Assembly (NCBI GenBank): GCA_900549415.1
Contig: URNX01000015.1
Location: 4,810-68,809 of the forward strand
DNA: 64,000 nucleotides
Reading direction: 5' to 3'
Origin: an uncultured bacterium
GTDB taxonomy: Bacteria > Verrucomicrobiota > Lentisphaeria > Victivallales > UBA1829
The notes under the pieces are model-generated. The model was given only the letters and a program-made list of their open reading frames with translations, was not told where the DNA came from and searched no databases. This document shows, piece after piece, positions 20,376 to 28,174 of this stretch. Made by a program: the position numbers and the translations under genes. Within the stretch, counting starts at the first letter, position 1. The number at the start of each line of letters is the position of its first letter.

Positions 20376-20532
20376 AGAAAAATCTCCAGCGGAATATTCT
20401 CGGCAGTAGTTGATACTGCAAAATTTCGGGAAATAAAAAGACCAGACGTATGGAACTGATCAAAAACAATGCTATATTGTACCATAAAAAAAGAAAAAGT
20501 CAAGTTTTTTTTCTGAAGAGGAGGTATTTTTA

Positions 20533-21078
20533 ATGAAAATAACAGGAAGAAAAGAACTCGGAGCGGGGAAATGGCTTGCTCTCGAACAGCTGGAATATAC
20601 CGATTTCGAGAATAAAACCCGTTTCTGGGAAACCGTCTCGCGGAAACGCTGCGCCGGCGCCGTCGTTCTCATCGTCGAACTTCTGCCCTCGCACCGCCTG
20701 ATCCTGATCCGCCAGTACCGCCCGCCTGCGGATGCTCTCCTGATCGAGTTTCCCGCCGGTCTCATCGACCCCGGCGAAACGCCCGAATCCGCCGCCCTCC
20801 GTGAACTGCGCGAGGAGACCGGATACATAGGAACCATTCGCGAGCTGCTTCCTCCGGCTTACAACTCCCCCGGTCTCACCGGCGAATTCGTCGTTCCTGT
20901 CCTGATGGAAGTCGACGAAACCGCGCAGGGGGAACTTAAAACCGATTTCGACGACTCCGAGCACATCGAAACCTTCCTTGTTCCCCGCTCCGGGCTTCCC
21001 GCATTCCTCCGGAAAGCCGTCGAAGAGGGCGCGAAAATCGACGCGAAAGTCATGGCGTACGCGCTCGCCCTGCGGTGA
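20533..21078 (+). CDS. NUDIX hydrolase, ADP-ribose pyrophosphatase-like
   Basis: The protein has 181 residues. A complete Nudix box lies at 76-98 (G76, E82, REL at 90-92, EE at 94-95, G97), preceded by IEFPAGLID as in ADP-ribose and sugar-nucleotide pyrophosphatases of the NudF type. It probably clears ADP-ribose or a related nucleotide sugar. It starts six bases after GAGGAGG and lies just before dinB, six bases away, so the two are probably co-transcribed. Confidence 0.9.
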   Translation: MKITGRKELGAGKWLALEQLEYTDFENKTRFWETVSRKRCAGAVVLIVELLPSHRLILIRQYRPPADALLIEFPAGLIDPGETPESAALRELREETGYIGTIRELLPPAYNSPGLTGEFVVPVLMEVDETAQGELKTDFDDSEHIETFLVPRSGLPAFLRKAVEEGAKIDAKVMAYALALR

Positions 21079-21084
21079 CCTTTC

Positions 21085-22200
21085 ATGGATTTGCCGATCC
21101 GTAAAATCATTCATATCGATATGGACGCGTTCTACGCTTCCGTCGAAATCCGCGACAACCCGTCTTTGCGCGGGAAGCCGGTGATTGTCGGCGGGATGCC
21201 CGGAACGCGCGGCGTCGTCTGCACCGCTTCTTATGAGGCGCGCAAGTACGGCGTTCACTCCGCGATGTCGGCGGATATGGCAAAGCGTCTCTGTCCGCAC
21301 GGAATCTTTCTGAAACCGCGCGGCGCCGCATACCGCGAGGCCTCCGCGCTTATGCATGCGGTTTTCCACGAATACACCGATATTGTTGAACCTCTTTCGC
21401 TCGATGAAGCCTACCTGGACGTCACGGAAAACAAGAAGAACATTCCGTACGCCAGCACAATTGCGCGTGAAATCAAGCAGAAAATCCGGCGGGTGACGCG
21501 CGGGCTCACCGCCTCGGCGGGAGTTTCCTTCAACAAATTTCTTGCGAAGACGGCGTCCGACATCCGTAAGCCCGACGGCTTGACCGTGGTTCGTCCGCAG
21601 GACGCTGCGGCGCTTCTGGATTCTCTGCCCATAGAGAAGTTTTACGGCGTCGGACGCGCCACGGCGGAGGCAATGCACAAGCTCGGCATCCGCAACGGCG
21701 CGGATCTGCGCCGGAAGTCGAAACTGGAACTTGCCCTTGCGTTCGGCGCGGTCGGGGAATTCTATTACGACATCGTGCGCGGCGTCGACACCCGCGAGGT
21801 CTGTCCCGACCGTGAGCGCAAATCGCTCGGCACCGAAGAGACGTTTGAGGAGGATATCGACGACATGGCGATGATCCGTTCCGTTCTCCGCCGCCAGTCG
21901 CGCGAAGTCGGCGAGGATATGCGCAAGCGGGATCTGATCGCGAAGACGGTCTCTCTGAAGATCAAGTATTTTGATTTCCGCACCATCACGCGGAGCCGCA
22001 CGCTTCCCGATTATTTCAACGATGACGACACAATCATGCGCACGATTGAGGAGCTTCTTCCGAAGACGGATGCGGGCAGAATCAAGCTGCGTCTTCTCGG
22101 CGTGACCGTTTCCGGTTTTTACGGCGAGCATATCCCGTCCGGAGCAATGTATCAGCCGGAATTCGAGTTCATGAAAACCCTTCCTTTCCGGAAGTGGTGA
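21085..22200 (+). CDS. dinB: DNA polymerase IV
   Basis: Y-family translesion polymerase of 371 residues. The catalytic acids are D12 (IDMDAFYASVE) and D107/E108 in SLDEAYLDVT. Y17 occupies the steric-gate position. The thumb (PIEKFYGVGRATAE) and the little finger are both present. The Shine-Dalgarno site is weak, consistent with coupling to the NUDIX gene just upstream. No LexA-type box was recognised. The sequence immediately after its stop codon is the start of the araC-tail remnant. Confidence 0.95.
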   Translation: MDLPIRKIIHIDMDAFYASVEIRDNPSLRGKPVIVGGMPGTRGVVCTASYEARKYGVHSAMSADMAKRLCPHGIFLKPRGAAYREASALMHAVFHEYTDIVEPLSLDEAYLDVTENKKNIPYASTIAREIKQKIRRVTRGLTASAGVSFNKFLAKTASDIRKPDGLTVVRPQDAAALLDSLPIEKFYGVGRATAEAMHKLGIRNGADLRRKSKLELALAFGAVGEFYYDIVRGVDTREVCPDRERKSLGTEETFEEDIDDMAMIRSVLRRQSREVGEDMRKRDLIAKTVSLKIKYFDFRTITRSRTLPDYFNDDDTIMRTIEELLPKTDAGRIKLRLLGVTVSGFYGEHIPSGAMYQPEFEFMKTLPFRKW

Positions 22201-22236
22201 TATCCCGTTTCTGAATTTTGCAGAAACGGAAAATGA
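22201..22236 (+). pseudogene. Remnant of the 3' end of an araC-type gene
   Basis: Read in the frame that ends at TGA 22234-22236, these bases encode YPVSEFCRNGK and stop. The araC gene at 42365-43228 ends [11 protein letters not shown] and stop. The two loci share AAACGGAAAATGATAAT exactly across the stop codon. The remnant abuts the dinB stop codon directly, so the rest of any such gene is absent. The peptide similarity alone is short; the matching operator and promoter that follow make common origin likely. Confidence 0.5.
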
Positions 22237-22309
22237 TAATGCTTTTGATGAAAATGATAATAAAAACGGATGATGTATAATTGCGGTTTTTTGGCCGGGG
22301 TGTTATAGT
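22229..22309 (+). promoter_or_regulatory. AraC-type operator and promoter of the GH78-like gene
   Basis: Two perfect GAAAATGATAAT direct repeats start at 22229 and 22250, exactly 21 bp apart, as expected for AraC-family dimers. The -35 TTGCGG is at 22281-22286, with a 17-bp spacer beginning TTTTTT and the -10 TATAGT at 22304-22309. The same elements at the same distances precede the pseudopilin at 43360. Confidence 0.8.
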
Positions 22310-22335
22310 TATGTCAAATTACAGAAGGAGAAAAA

Positions 22336-23916
22336 ATGTTCTACAAAAATGGAATCAGAGACACACGAGTCCGGGAATATCTTCCGGTTCAGCGTATTGT
22401 CTGGCAGCAGGGCTGTTCCCATGCGGAGGATCTGCCCGGACGGATGGAGATTCAACCGGGTATTGACGCACCCCGTGTCCACACTCATCTTGAAATTGCG
22501 GACGGCGGGGGGATTCTTCTTGATTTCGGGATCGAGCTGCACGGCGGAATTCGTCTGCTCAGTGATTTGGATGGCGGAGCGCGCATCCGTCTCCGCTTCG
22601 GCGAGTCGGCGAGTGAAGCGATGGGTACGCCCGATGAGGATCATGCGATTCATGACACCATTCTTGATATCCCGAAGTACGGAATGCTGGAGTACGGCAG
22701 CACAGCCTTCCGTTTTGTCCGCATTGATGCGGTCCGCGGAAATCTCTGTCTGCTCAATGTGCTTGCCGTTGCCGTTTTCCGCGATCTGGAATATGCGGGG
22801 TCGTTTGAATCTTCGGATGAACGTCTGAACCGGATCTGGAAAACCGCCGCCTATACGGTTCATCTCAATATGCAGGATTACATTTACGATGGAGCAAAGC
22901 GCGACCGCCTTGTCTGGATGGGTGACATGAACCCGGAGGTTCGCGGCATCCTTTCCGTTTTCCGCGATACCTCTCTGATTCCGGCTACGCTGGATTTCCA
23001 GCGCGGCCGCACGCCGCTTCCCGCCATGATGAACGGCATTCCCTCTTATTCGTGCTGGTGGGTGATTACGATCTGCGACTATTACCGTCACAGCGGAAAT
23101 CTCGCATGGCTGCAGGAGCAGCGGGAATACCTGACGGGGCTTCTTCCGATCTTCTGTTCCTGGGTGGATGAGAACGGCAGCGAGCAGATTCCCGCGTGGC
23201 GTTTCCTCGACTGGCCGAACAACGACAATCCGGTCACCATGCACGCGGGGCTTCAGGGACTTCTTTTCTGGACTCTGAAGTGCGGAATTGAGCTTGGACA
23301 GGTTCTTGATTTTGATGTTTCAGAACTGCACCGCACGCTTGCTCGCATGGGAAAATGCCTACCGGATTGCGCGGGCAGCAAGTCCGCGGCGGCGGTTCAG
23401 ACTCTTTCCGGGCTTGCCGACCGTTCGGATGTCATTCTCCGTGATCCGTTCCGCGGCGTGAGCACTTTTTACGGCTACTACATGCTGCGCGCCCAGCCGA
23501 CCGCATCCGCGCTGGATCTTATCCGCCGCTACTGGGGTGCCATGCTGGATTACGGCGCAACGACCTTCTGGGAAGATTTTGATCTGGACTGGCTGGAGAA
23601 CACCTCTCCGGTCTCGGAACTTCCCGTTCCGGGCAAGAAGGATCTTCACGCCGATTTCGGCAACTACTGCTATAAAGGACTGCGCCACAGTCTCTGTCAC
23701 GGCTGGGCATGCGGTCCGGCTCCGTTCCTGAGCGAACGTGTCCTCGGGGTAAAGATTCTCGCCCCCGGCTGCCGGAAACTGGAGATCCGCCCGGACCTCG
23801 CCGGACTGGATTATGTGCGCGGGACATTCCCGACTCCGCATGGAGTTGTCCGCATCGAAGCGGAGAAGGATCATCTTGACATTTCCGCTCCTGCAGGAGT
23901 GGAAGTTGTGAGATAA
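22336..23916 (+). CDS. GH78-like alpha-L-rhamnosidase family protein
   Basis: The protein has 526 residues with no signal peptide, so it is probably cytoplasmic. It has a short N-terminal beta-sandwich (LDFGIELHGGIRL) and then the (alpha/alpha)6 barrel. The barrel region includes SFESSDERLNRIWKTA, the catalytic-region element DGAKRDRLVWMGD at about 185-197, and the C-terminal LCHGWACGPAPFLSERVLGVK typical of GH78. It is shorter than most characterised rhamnosidases because upstream accessory domains are missing. AGAAGGAG precedes the ATG. It stands alone, convergent with the phosphohexomutase gene, and its promoter matches that of module 2, so it is probably part of that regulon. Confidence 0.8.
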   Translation: MFYKNGIRDTRVREYLPVQRIVWQQGCSHAEDLPGRMEIQPGIDAPRVHTHLEIADGGGILLDFGIELHGGIRLLSDLDGGARIRLRFGESASEAMGTPDEDHAIHDTILDIPKYGMLEYGSTAFRFVRIDAVRGNLCLLNVLAVAVFRDLEYAGSFESSDERLNRIWKTAAYTVHLNMQDYIYDGAKRDRLVWMGDMNPEVRGILSVFRDTSLIPATLDFQRGRTPLPAMMNGIPSYSCWWVITICDYYRHSGNLAWLQEQREYLTGLLPIFCSWVDENGSEQIPAWRFLDWPNNDNPVTMHAGLQGLLFWTLKCGIELGQVLDFDVSELHRTLARMGKCLPDCAGSKSAAAVQTLSGLADRSDVILRDPFRGVSTFYGYYMLRAQPTASALDLIRRYWGAMLDYGATTFWEDFDLDWLENTSPVSELPVPGKKDLHADFGNYCYKGLRHSLCHGWACGPAPFLSERVLGVKILAPGCRKLEIRPDLAGLDYVRGTFPTPHGVVRIEAEKDHLDISAPAGVEVVR

Positions 23917-23920
23917 AATC

Positions 23921-24040
23921 CCGCCGGGGTCTGTAGACTCGCGAACCCCGGCGGAGAAGATCCATAGAAAAAAGCCGGTGTTGTGTCTTTTCCGGCTTTC
24001 CAGACAAAACAGCGCCCTCAGTTTTTCCGGAGGGCGCTGT
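23921..24040. terminator. Three consecutive hairpins between converging genes
   Basis: Hairpin 1 has perfect 10-bp arms CCGCCGGGGT (23921-23930) and ACCCCGGCGG (23945-23954). Hairpin 2 has arms AAAGCCGG (23971-23978) and CCGGCTTT (23992-23999), with a T tract on the minus strand. Hairpin 3 has perfect 11-bp arms at 24009-24019 and 24030-24040. The last two suit the minus-strand phosphohexomutase gene; the first may stop the GH78-like transcript. Confidence 0.75.
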
Positions 24041-24065
24041 CATTATATAAAACTCAGCGATTGAA

Positions 24066-25391
24066 TCAGCCGCGGATGAGCTTGAGAAGCTCGTCACGTT
24101 TGGCTTCCATGGTCGCTTTGTCTTTGGCTTCGACGATCAGGCGGAGCAGGGGTTCCGTGTTGGAGGAACGGACGTTGAACCACCAGTCGGAGTATTCCAC
24201 GGAGATGCCGTCGAGCTCGAACATGTGTCCGTCGGAATATTTCTTGCGGATCGCATCAAGAATCGGCTTGGTGTCGGCGACTTTGGAGTTGATTTCACCG
24301 CTCGCGAAATATTTCTTCAGCGGTTTGACCAGCTCGCTGACCTTCTTTCCGCTCTTGCAGACGAGGTTTGCAAGCTTGAGGAGCGCAAGCCCCTGGGACT
24401 CCGCAACGTAGTTTTCCGCGAAGTAGTAGTGTCCGGAGAGCTCGCCGGCGAAGACTGCGTTGTTTTCGCGCATCTGCTGTTTGATGAAGGCGTGTCCGAC
24501 GCGGGACATGAGCGGGCGTCCGCCGTGTTCCTTGATGCATTCGCGAACCGACCAGCTGCTGCGGAGGTCGTAGAGAATGGTGGCGGTTCCCGTGCCTTTT
24601 TCGCTGAGGATGTCCTGGGCGATCAGCGCGGTGAAGAGGTCCATCGGGATGATATTGCCTTCGTCGTCGACGAATCCGCAGCGGTCGGCGTCACCGTCGA
24701 ATGCTGCTCCGAATTCGGCTCCGGTCTCTTTGACTTTGGCGCGGATGTCGTCGAGCGTTTCGGTGTGGAGCGGATTTGCTTCATGGTTCGGGAAGTTGCC
24801 GTCGAGTTCCTCGTACATCGGAATGATGTCGAAGAGGTCTTTGATTCCGGCGATTTCGTAGGAGCCCATGGCGTTGGCGTAGTCAACCACGATTTTGAGC
24901 TTGCGGTCCATGCGGGCGAAACCGCGGAGGAACTTGCCGTATTCGTCGGCGATATTGTAGTGCGAGAGCGTGCCGGGCTTTTCGGCGGCCTTGAAGTTGT
25001 TTGCTTCGACGAGCTTCTGGATGTCGGCGATGCCGGTTGCTCCGCTGATGGGAACATCGTCTTTGCGGCAGAGCTTGAAGCCGTTCCACTCCTTGGTGTT
25101 GTGGGAAGCGGTGATCATGATGCTGCCGTCGGCCTTGAGGAAGCCGTTCGCATGATAGGTCATGGGAGTCGAGCAGAGACCGAGGTCAATGACGTCGCAT
25201 CCCTGTTCCATGATTCCCTTGGAAAGGGCCTTGAAGAGGGGTTCGGAGTGCGGGCGCATATCGCGTCCGATGACGATTTTTTTCGCTCCGAGGAATTCCA
25301 CGAACGCTCTGCCGATTTTTTCGGCGATTTCTTCGTTCAGCTGTTCGGGATAGATCCCGCGGATGTCATACGCTTTGAAAATTCCAGACAT
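24066..25391 (-). CDS. Phosphomannomutase/phosphoglucomutase family protein
   Basis: It interconverts hexose 6- and 1-phosphates to feed nucleotide-sugar and glycan synthesis. The protein has 441 residues. The phosphoserine loop is MITASHN, the metal loop DGDADR, the sugar-specificity loop GELSGHYYF and the phosphate-binding loop RSSNTEP, all intact and in the order of alpha-D-phosphohexomutases. The GELSGH loop is compatible with PMM/PGM rather than phosphoglucosamine mutase. AAGGAGCC lies just before the start. It is downstream of the alcohol dehydrogenase gene by 51 bases. Confidence 0.92.
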   Translation of the reverse strand: MSGIFKAYDIRGIYPEQLNEEIAEKIGRAFVEFLGAKKIVIGRDMRPHSEPLFKALSKGIMEQGCDVIDLGLCSTPMTYHANGFLKADGSIMITASHNTKEWNGFKLCRKDDVPISGATGIADIQKLVEANNFKAAEKPGTLSHYNIADEYGKFLRGFARMDRKLKIVVDYANAMGSYEIAGIKDLFDIIPMYEELDGNFPNHEANPLHTETLDDIRAKVKETGAEFGAAFDGDADRCGFVDDEGNIIPMDLFTALIAQDILSEKGTGTATILYDLRSSWSVRECIKEHGGRPLMSRVGHAFIKQQMRENNAVFAGELSGHYYFAENYVAESQGLALLKLANLVCKSGKKVSELVKPLKKYFASGEINSKVADTKPILDAIRKKYSDGHMFELDGISVEYSDWWFNVRSSNTEPLLRLIVEAKDKATMEAKRDELLKLIRG

Positions 25392-25442
25392 AGTCCAGGC
25401 TCCTTTTGGTTTTGCGGTACAATAGCACAGATTTGTGAATTT

Positions 25443-26660
25443 TCAACTCCGCATCCAGACGGGGTCGAGAACTTCATGGAAGACGGCGCGGCAGTTTTCC
25501 GGCGTGACGCTCCGGGGCGCGCCCGTGAGCTTGACGGGATTCAGAAGCGCATCTTCCGCAAGTTTGTCGATCATCTCCGCTCCCGTCTGCGCCAGCCGTC
25601 CCGGGTCGGTTTCGCCGCCGCAGGAACGGAGGAATGCGCAGTACGAATCAATTACCTCTTCCGGTGTATTGCCGGGGAAGAACGGAGCAAGACGCATCGT
25701 GCGTTCGCGCACTTCGGGTTCCGCAAGATAGAACCGCCAGAAGTGCGGGAGCAGGGCGGCGACGGCGTCTCCGTGCGACGCTTTGCCGCAGAACGAGTAG
25801 CTCAGCAGATGCGGCAGGGAGGTCGGGGAGGTGCGGATCGCCATGCCCGCAAGAGTCGCCGCGGCGGAAAGACGCGTTCTCGCCTCGGTGTCGCCGGGGT
25901 TGCGGAGTGCGGCGGGGAGGGCGCGGACGATCAGCCGGATTGCCTCCGGAGCCCACGGTTCCGCTTCGGGGTGCGCGGCCATCGCCTTGAAGTTCAGGAA
26001 ACTTTCAATGGAGTGGACAAGTGCATCGAAGCCCGTTTCGCGCGTGAGTTTTTCCGGCGCGGTCAGAGTCAGCTCCGGAATGACTGCCGCTGCTTCCGGA
26101 ATGATGACCGGATCCATCAGCAGTTTCTTTACGCCCGTCCGCGCGTCGATGATGTTGGAGTAGGGGGTGACTTCCGATCCGGTTCCCGCCGTCGTCGGCA
26201 TCGCGCAGATCCGCTGGAACTTGCGTTCCGGAAAACGGGTCGAGGCGACATTCACGCCGAACAGATCGTCGATATCGAGTCCGGTCTGCCATGAAAGATA
26301 CGCGGCTTTCGCGGCGTCCATGACACTGCCTCCGCCGACGGCAAGCACGGCGTCGGGCTGTTCGCGCTCCATGGTGCGGACAATTGCGCGGACGCATTCG
26401 GTGTCGGGTTCGGGCGGGACGTTTTCATGACGCGGCATGTTCAGTCCGGGTTTCCGGAAGACGGGGGAGCCGAGAATCATCCGCAGCGGAATGCGCGCCG
26501 ATGCTCCGCCCATGACCAGAAGAATCGTTTTCCGATCCGAAAGGAAAAGCTCTTCGCCGAGCTGCGCCAGAGCGTCGGGACCGAACAGAATGATATTGTC
26601 GGAATACGTTTCCATCAGCGCTTCCGCGCCGAATACGGAAGGATGAATTTCCTGCTCCAT
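25443..26660 (-). CDS. Iron-containing alcohol dehydrogenase family protein
   Basis: The protein has 405 residues. The nucleotide-binding GGGSVMDAAK and the PTTAGTGSEVT block are typical of family III Fe-dependent dehydrogenases. Metal-ligand histidines lie in DALVHSIESF and in SYSFCGKASHGDAVAALLPHF. It probably reduces an aldehyde or ketone with NAD(P)H in fermentation; the substrate is not deducible. The start at 26660 follows AAGGAGAGAG. The frame open to 26912 runs into thrC and is not used. It is 14 bases after thrC. Confidence 0.9.
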   Translation of the reverse strand: MEQEIHPSVFGAEALMETYSDNIILFGPDALAQLGEELFLSDRKTILLVMGGASARIPLRMILGSPVFRKPGLNMPRHENVPPEPDTECVRAIVRTMEREQPDAVLAVGGGSVMDAAKAAYLSWQTGLDIDDLFGVNVASTRFPERKFQRICAMPTTAGTGSEVTPYSNIIDARTGVKKLLMDPVIIPEAAAVIPELTLTAPEKLTRETGFDALVHSIESFLNFKAMAAHPEAEPWAPEAIRLIVRALPAALRNPGDTEARTRLSAAATLAGMAIRTSPTSLPHLLSYSFCGKASHGDAVAALLPHFWRFYLAEPEVRERTMRLAPFFPGNTPEEVIDSYCAFLRSCGGETDPGRLAQTGAEMIDKLAEDALLNPVKLTGAPRSVTPENCRAVFHEVLDPVWMRS

Positions 26661-26674
26661 AACTCTCTCCTTGC

Positions 26675-28162
26675 TTATTTCGATTTGAGGAATCCGCGGA
26701 TGAAGGCGGACATCTCCTCTTTTTCCGTGCATGATTTGTGAAGAACCGGACGATTCTTGAGTCCCGCGAGCGGAGCCGGAACCGGTGTGCCGGTGACTTC
26801 CGAAAGTTTTGCAACCTGATCGAATCCGCTTTCCGGAATCTGTCCGTCGTAAACGGCGGGCAGGACGGCTGCGGCAAACTTGTACGGCGAGGCGGTCGAG
26901 GCGATTACGCACGGCGTGGCGTCCCCGGTCTCCTTGCGGTACTGCTCGTAGACATTGACGGCAACGCCCGTGTGGGTGTCGCAGAGATAATGGTGTTCGC
27001 GGAAGAGCTTGCCGATCGTCGCCGCCGTTGCGGCGTCATCGCAGAATCCGCCGTAGAACTCGTTCTGGAGTTTCGCGAGCACTTCCGGCGGGACAGTATA
27101 GCGTCCGTCCGTCTTGAGCTGCTTCATCAGATCCGCGACAGCCGCCGCGTCTTCGCAGAGGTGATACAGCAGACGCTCCAGGTTCGAGGAGATGAGAATA
27201 TCCATCGACGGGCTTGTTGTGGTGTAGAACGGACGGTTGCGGTCGTAGGTTCCCGTGCGGATGAAATCCGTGAGAATGTTGTTGCGGTTGGAAGCGCAGA
27301 TGAATTTTGCAACCGGAATTCCCATCTGTTTTGCGTAGTAGGCGGCGAGAATGTTGCCGAAGTTTCCGGTCGGGACGACAACGTTGAACGCTTCACCTTT
27401 TTTGATTCTTCCGTTTTTGAGCAGGTCGCAGTACGCGGAGACGTAGTAGACGATCTGCGGGACGAGGCGCCCGAAATTGATGGAGTTCGCGGAGGAGAAT
27501 TCCATGTTGCGCGCTTCCAGGAATTCGCGCATGGAGGCGTCGGCGAAGATGGCTTTGACCCCTGTCTGCGCGTCGTCGAAGTTGCCCTTGATGGCGCAGA
27601 CGGCAACGTTGTTTCCGGTCTGCGTGGTCATCTGGAGCTTCTGCATCGGGCTGACGCCGTCTTCGGGATAGAAGACGATGATGCGGGTGTTTTCGACGTC
27701 TGCGAAGCCGTCGAGCGCCGCTTTTCCGGTGTCGCCGGAGGTGGCGACGAGAATGACCATGGTGCGTCCCGGCGCGGTTTTCGACGCGGCGGTCGTGAGC
27801 AGATAGGGCAGGAGCTGAAGCGCCATGTCCTTGAATGCGCAAGTCGGGCCATGCCAGAGCTCAAGGAGGTTCACGCCGGGGACGACTTCCTTCAGAGGCG
27901 CGGGCTCGTCGTTGTCAAATGTTCCGGTATATGCTCCGTCGACGCAGCGGCGGAGTTCCGCATCGGTGTAATCGGTGAGGAACCGGGAGAGAACGGCGAC
28001 GGCGCGTTCCTTGTAGCTCATCCCGACCATGCTGTCGATGAATTCGGGTGTGAGCTGCGGGAAGGATTCGGGAACGAAGAGTCCGCCGTCTTCTGCGATG
28101 CCCTGCGTAATGGCGCGGGCGGATTCGATATTTTTCCGGCTGCGTGTGCTAGTGTAAAACAT
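26675..28162 (-). CDS. thrC: Threonine synthase
   Basis: PLP enzyme converting O-phosphohomoserine to threonine. The 495 residues fit the long, E. coli/yeast-type class. The N-terminal FYTSTRSRKNIESARAITQG block, the Schiff-base lysine K111 in GPTCAFKDMALQ, the substrate loop ATSGDTGKAALDGF and NSINFGRLVPQIVYYVSAY are all present. It follows the ABC transporter gene by 12 bases in the same operon, although no metabolic link to it is evident. No threonine attenuator was found. Confidence 0.96.
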   Translation of the reverse strand: MFYTSTRSRKNIESARAITQGIAEDGGLFVPESFPQLTPEFIDSMVGMSYKERAVAVLSRFLTDYTDAELRRCVDGAYTGTFDNDEPAPLKEVVPGVNLLELWHGPTCAFKDMALQLLPYLLTTAASKTAPGRTMVILVATSGDTGKAALDGFADVENTRIIVFYPEDGVSPMQKLQMTTQTGNNVAVCAIKGNFDDAQTGVKAIFADASMREFLEARNMEFSSANSINFGRLVPQIVYYVSAYCDLLKNGRIKKGEAFNVVVPTGNFGNILAAYYAKQMGIPVAKFICASNRNNILTDFIRTGTYDRNRPFYTTTSPSMDILISSNLERLLYHLCEDAAAVADLMKQLKTDGRYTVPPEVLAKLQNEFYGGFCDDAATAATIGKLFREHHYLCDTHTGVAVNVYEQYRKETGDATPCVIASTASPYKFAAAVLPAVYDGQIPESGFDQVAKLSEVTGTPVPAPLAGLKNRPVLHKSCTEKEEMSAFIRGFLKSK

Positions 28163-28174
28163 GATGAGTTTCCC

